From Paenimyroides viscosum (lineage in GTDB: Bacteria; Bacteroidota; Bacteroidia; Flavobacteriales; Flavobacteriaceae), in assembly GCF_003858535.1 (NCBI RefSeq), contig NZ_RQTJ01000001.1, positions 1-64,000 of the forward strand: a stretch of DNA of 64,000 nt. The letters are read 5' to 3'. This document shows positions 63,125 to 64,000 of the stretch, piece by piece. Position 1 is the first letter of the stretch, and the number at the start of each line of letters is the position of its first letter. The notes under the pieces were generated by a model. That model did not search any database and was not told where the DNA came from. It saw nothing but the letters and a program-made list of their open reading frames with translations. The translations under genes and the position numbers were made by a program.

Positions 63125-63843
63125 ACACAACAACAGACATAACAGACCACTTTGGCACATTGTATTATCCGAAATCCGCATTGGTTTTCTATGAAGCCAA
63201 AGGTACTGAAACCGATGTGTATGTGGAGCATTTCGATATGGACAGCAACGGAACGCCTATCAATGCCCATCCATTAACGGTAAAAGAAGCCAATATTTTG
63301 GCTAAGTCCTTACAGACCGATGAAGAAAAGAACCAAGCCTTTTTAAAACCAAAGGGGATTTTGCCAACCAATATCCTGCATATCAATCCAAATGCTGAAA
63401 AAGGCACAGTATTATGGTACACCAAAACACAACAACGGAAACTGTATTTTTTGGATAGTTTGGGCATACCTAACGGAATGGCACAAGTACCGCCAATGCT
63501 ATGGTTAGCGAGCAAAAGCAGTCTTACCGTATTTGCTTTGGCAAATGACAGAAGACCCACCGAGAAAACGCCATTGCATTATCCACCTTTCTTCAATATC
63601 TACGAAAAGGGCAATGTATGTATGGGTACTGTGGGTATTGACATTAAAAATTCGGCTTCGGTTGAGGAATTTATACAGGCGTGGGAACATTATTTTTTCA
63701 ATTCCTATTTCAGCCATTCATTATCCGAAAACTTGACTAAAACAAACATTGTAAACCTTTGGAAAGACCTTATCAATACTGATAAACCCTTTCCGAAAGA
63801 AGTATTGAAAAAGAATAACAAAATCCTTAAAAATCTATTGTGA
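63121..63843 (+). CDS. PRTRC system protein B, E2-like conjugating-enzyme candidate
   Basis: A 240-residue protein. Near 155-170 it reads PPFFNIYEKGNVCMGTV, which closely follows the active-site pattern of ubiquitin-conjugating enzymes (HPNVY-x-G-x-ICL), with Cys167 as the candidate thioester residue and a Trp (W188) after it. I recall PRTRC B matching a prokaryotic E2 family (Prok-E2_D). Upstream strands (VLWYTKTQQRKLYF and WLASKSSLTVFAL) fit the E2 sheet. It overlaps F by 4 nt and the ThiF gene by 1 nt, so they are translationally coupled. Activity is not shown. Confidence 0.88.
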   Translation: MNTTTDITDHFGTLYYPKSALVFYEAKGTETDVYVEHFDMDSNGTPINAHPLTVKEANILAKSLQTDEEKNQAFLKPKGILPTNILHINPNAEKGTVLWYTKTQQRKLYFLDSLGIPNGMAQVPPMLWLASKSSLTVFALANDRRPTEKTPLHYPPFFNIYEKGNVCMGTVGIDIKNSASVEEFIQAWEHYFFNSYFSHSLSENLTKTNIVNLWKDLINTDKPFPKEVLKKNNKILKNLL

Positions 63844-64000
63844 TGAATACAGAAAAAACAGCAGTCCATTTTACGGACAACTATTTACTCAATCCAACAA
63901 ACCCGATTTCGGTAAACCTTATCGGAGCAGGTGGCACAGGCTCAAAAGTACTGACCGCTTTAATGGAAATAAACGAAAGTTTGATAGCCTTGGGACACGC
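63843..64000 (+). CDS. PRTRC system ThiF-family protein, E1-like (partial)
   Basis: The first 52 codons of a gene cut by the window end. The start ATG overlaps the stop of protein B (TGATG). The N-terminus reads HFTDNYLLNPTNPISVNLI then GAGGTGSKVLTALMEI. The GAGGTGS loop is the ATP-binding motif of ThiF/MoeB/E1 enzymes that adenylate the C-terminus of ubiquitin-like proteins. Together with B and C it completes an E1-E2-Ubl set. The Cys and Zn motifs are outside the window. Confidence 0.85.
   Translation, partial: MNTEKTAVHFTDNYLLNPTNPISVNLIGAGGTGSKVLTALMEINESLIALGH

Larger units (their letters stand above)
56601..64000. mobile_element. Left part of an integrative element with a PRTRC cassette
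   Basis: From the tyrosine recombinase to the window end all genes point the same way, are visibly richer in GC than the host, and are of types found on conjugative elements and plasmids of Bacteroidota (integrase, ssb, DUF932, PRTRC genes). No transfer genes are in the window, so conjugation is inferred. The right end is outside. Confidence 0.8.

Overview
The window is AT-rich chromosomal DNA of a Bacteroidota member, most likely family Flavobacteriaceae (a Flavobacterium/Myroides-type genome). The evidence is the gene content (type IX secretion regulator PorX, DUF4294, DUF6048/DUF6452, flavobacterial DnaX, ClpC, PRTRC genes) and many promoters of the Bacteroidota -7 type TAnnTTTG placed close to start codons. 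Identification is by reading translated sequence against remembered families; nothing was searched.

Layout. 1-560: a decayed integrase fragment and an inverted repeat next to tRNA-Ser(UGA). 645-8453: core genes, namely an Ald/PNT-like protein, tsaE and porX on the minus strand, then a glycosyltransferase, coaE and a two-component system on the plus strand. 8653-12941: a visibly more GC-rich redox island (Rrf2 regulator, NAD(P)-binding reductase, DoxX, aldo/keto reductase, SDR, FMN reductase) with the same operator motif at two places and a structured repeat inside. 13207-20863: housekeeping genes including dnaX, whose tau tail lies in the -1 frame after a run of ten A, and glmM. 20864-21966: a gene-poor kilobase with tandem palindromes and 48 perfect copies of an 11-bp A-tract repeat. 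21967-55414: core genes for nucleotide-excision repair (uvrA), histidine and ornithine catabolism (hutI, hutG, rocD), RNA modification (rlmD, an RluA-family enzyme), trans-translation (smpB), transport (ClC, ABC exporter) and proteolysis (clpC). About 55550-56320: a small membrane-anchored gene cut by an in-frame stop.

56601 to the window end is the left part of an integrative (probably conjugative) element. It has a tyrosine recombinase, ssb, a DUF932 protein, several small proteins and then a PRTRC cassette in the order E, C, F, B, ThiF. Read closely, the cassette contains the three parts of a ubiquitin-like conjugation pathway: a small protein ending in Gly (C), a protein with an E2-like active-site Cys (B) and an E1-like ThiF protein. 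It continues past the window edge.

How genes work together: porX and the two-component pair are regulatory genes beside envelope and cofactor genes. The Rrf2 repressor probably controls itself and the following reductase/DoxX operon. An AraC regulator is divergent from an ABC exporter with a palindrome between them. The PRTRC genes overlap or abut and look like one transcript.
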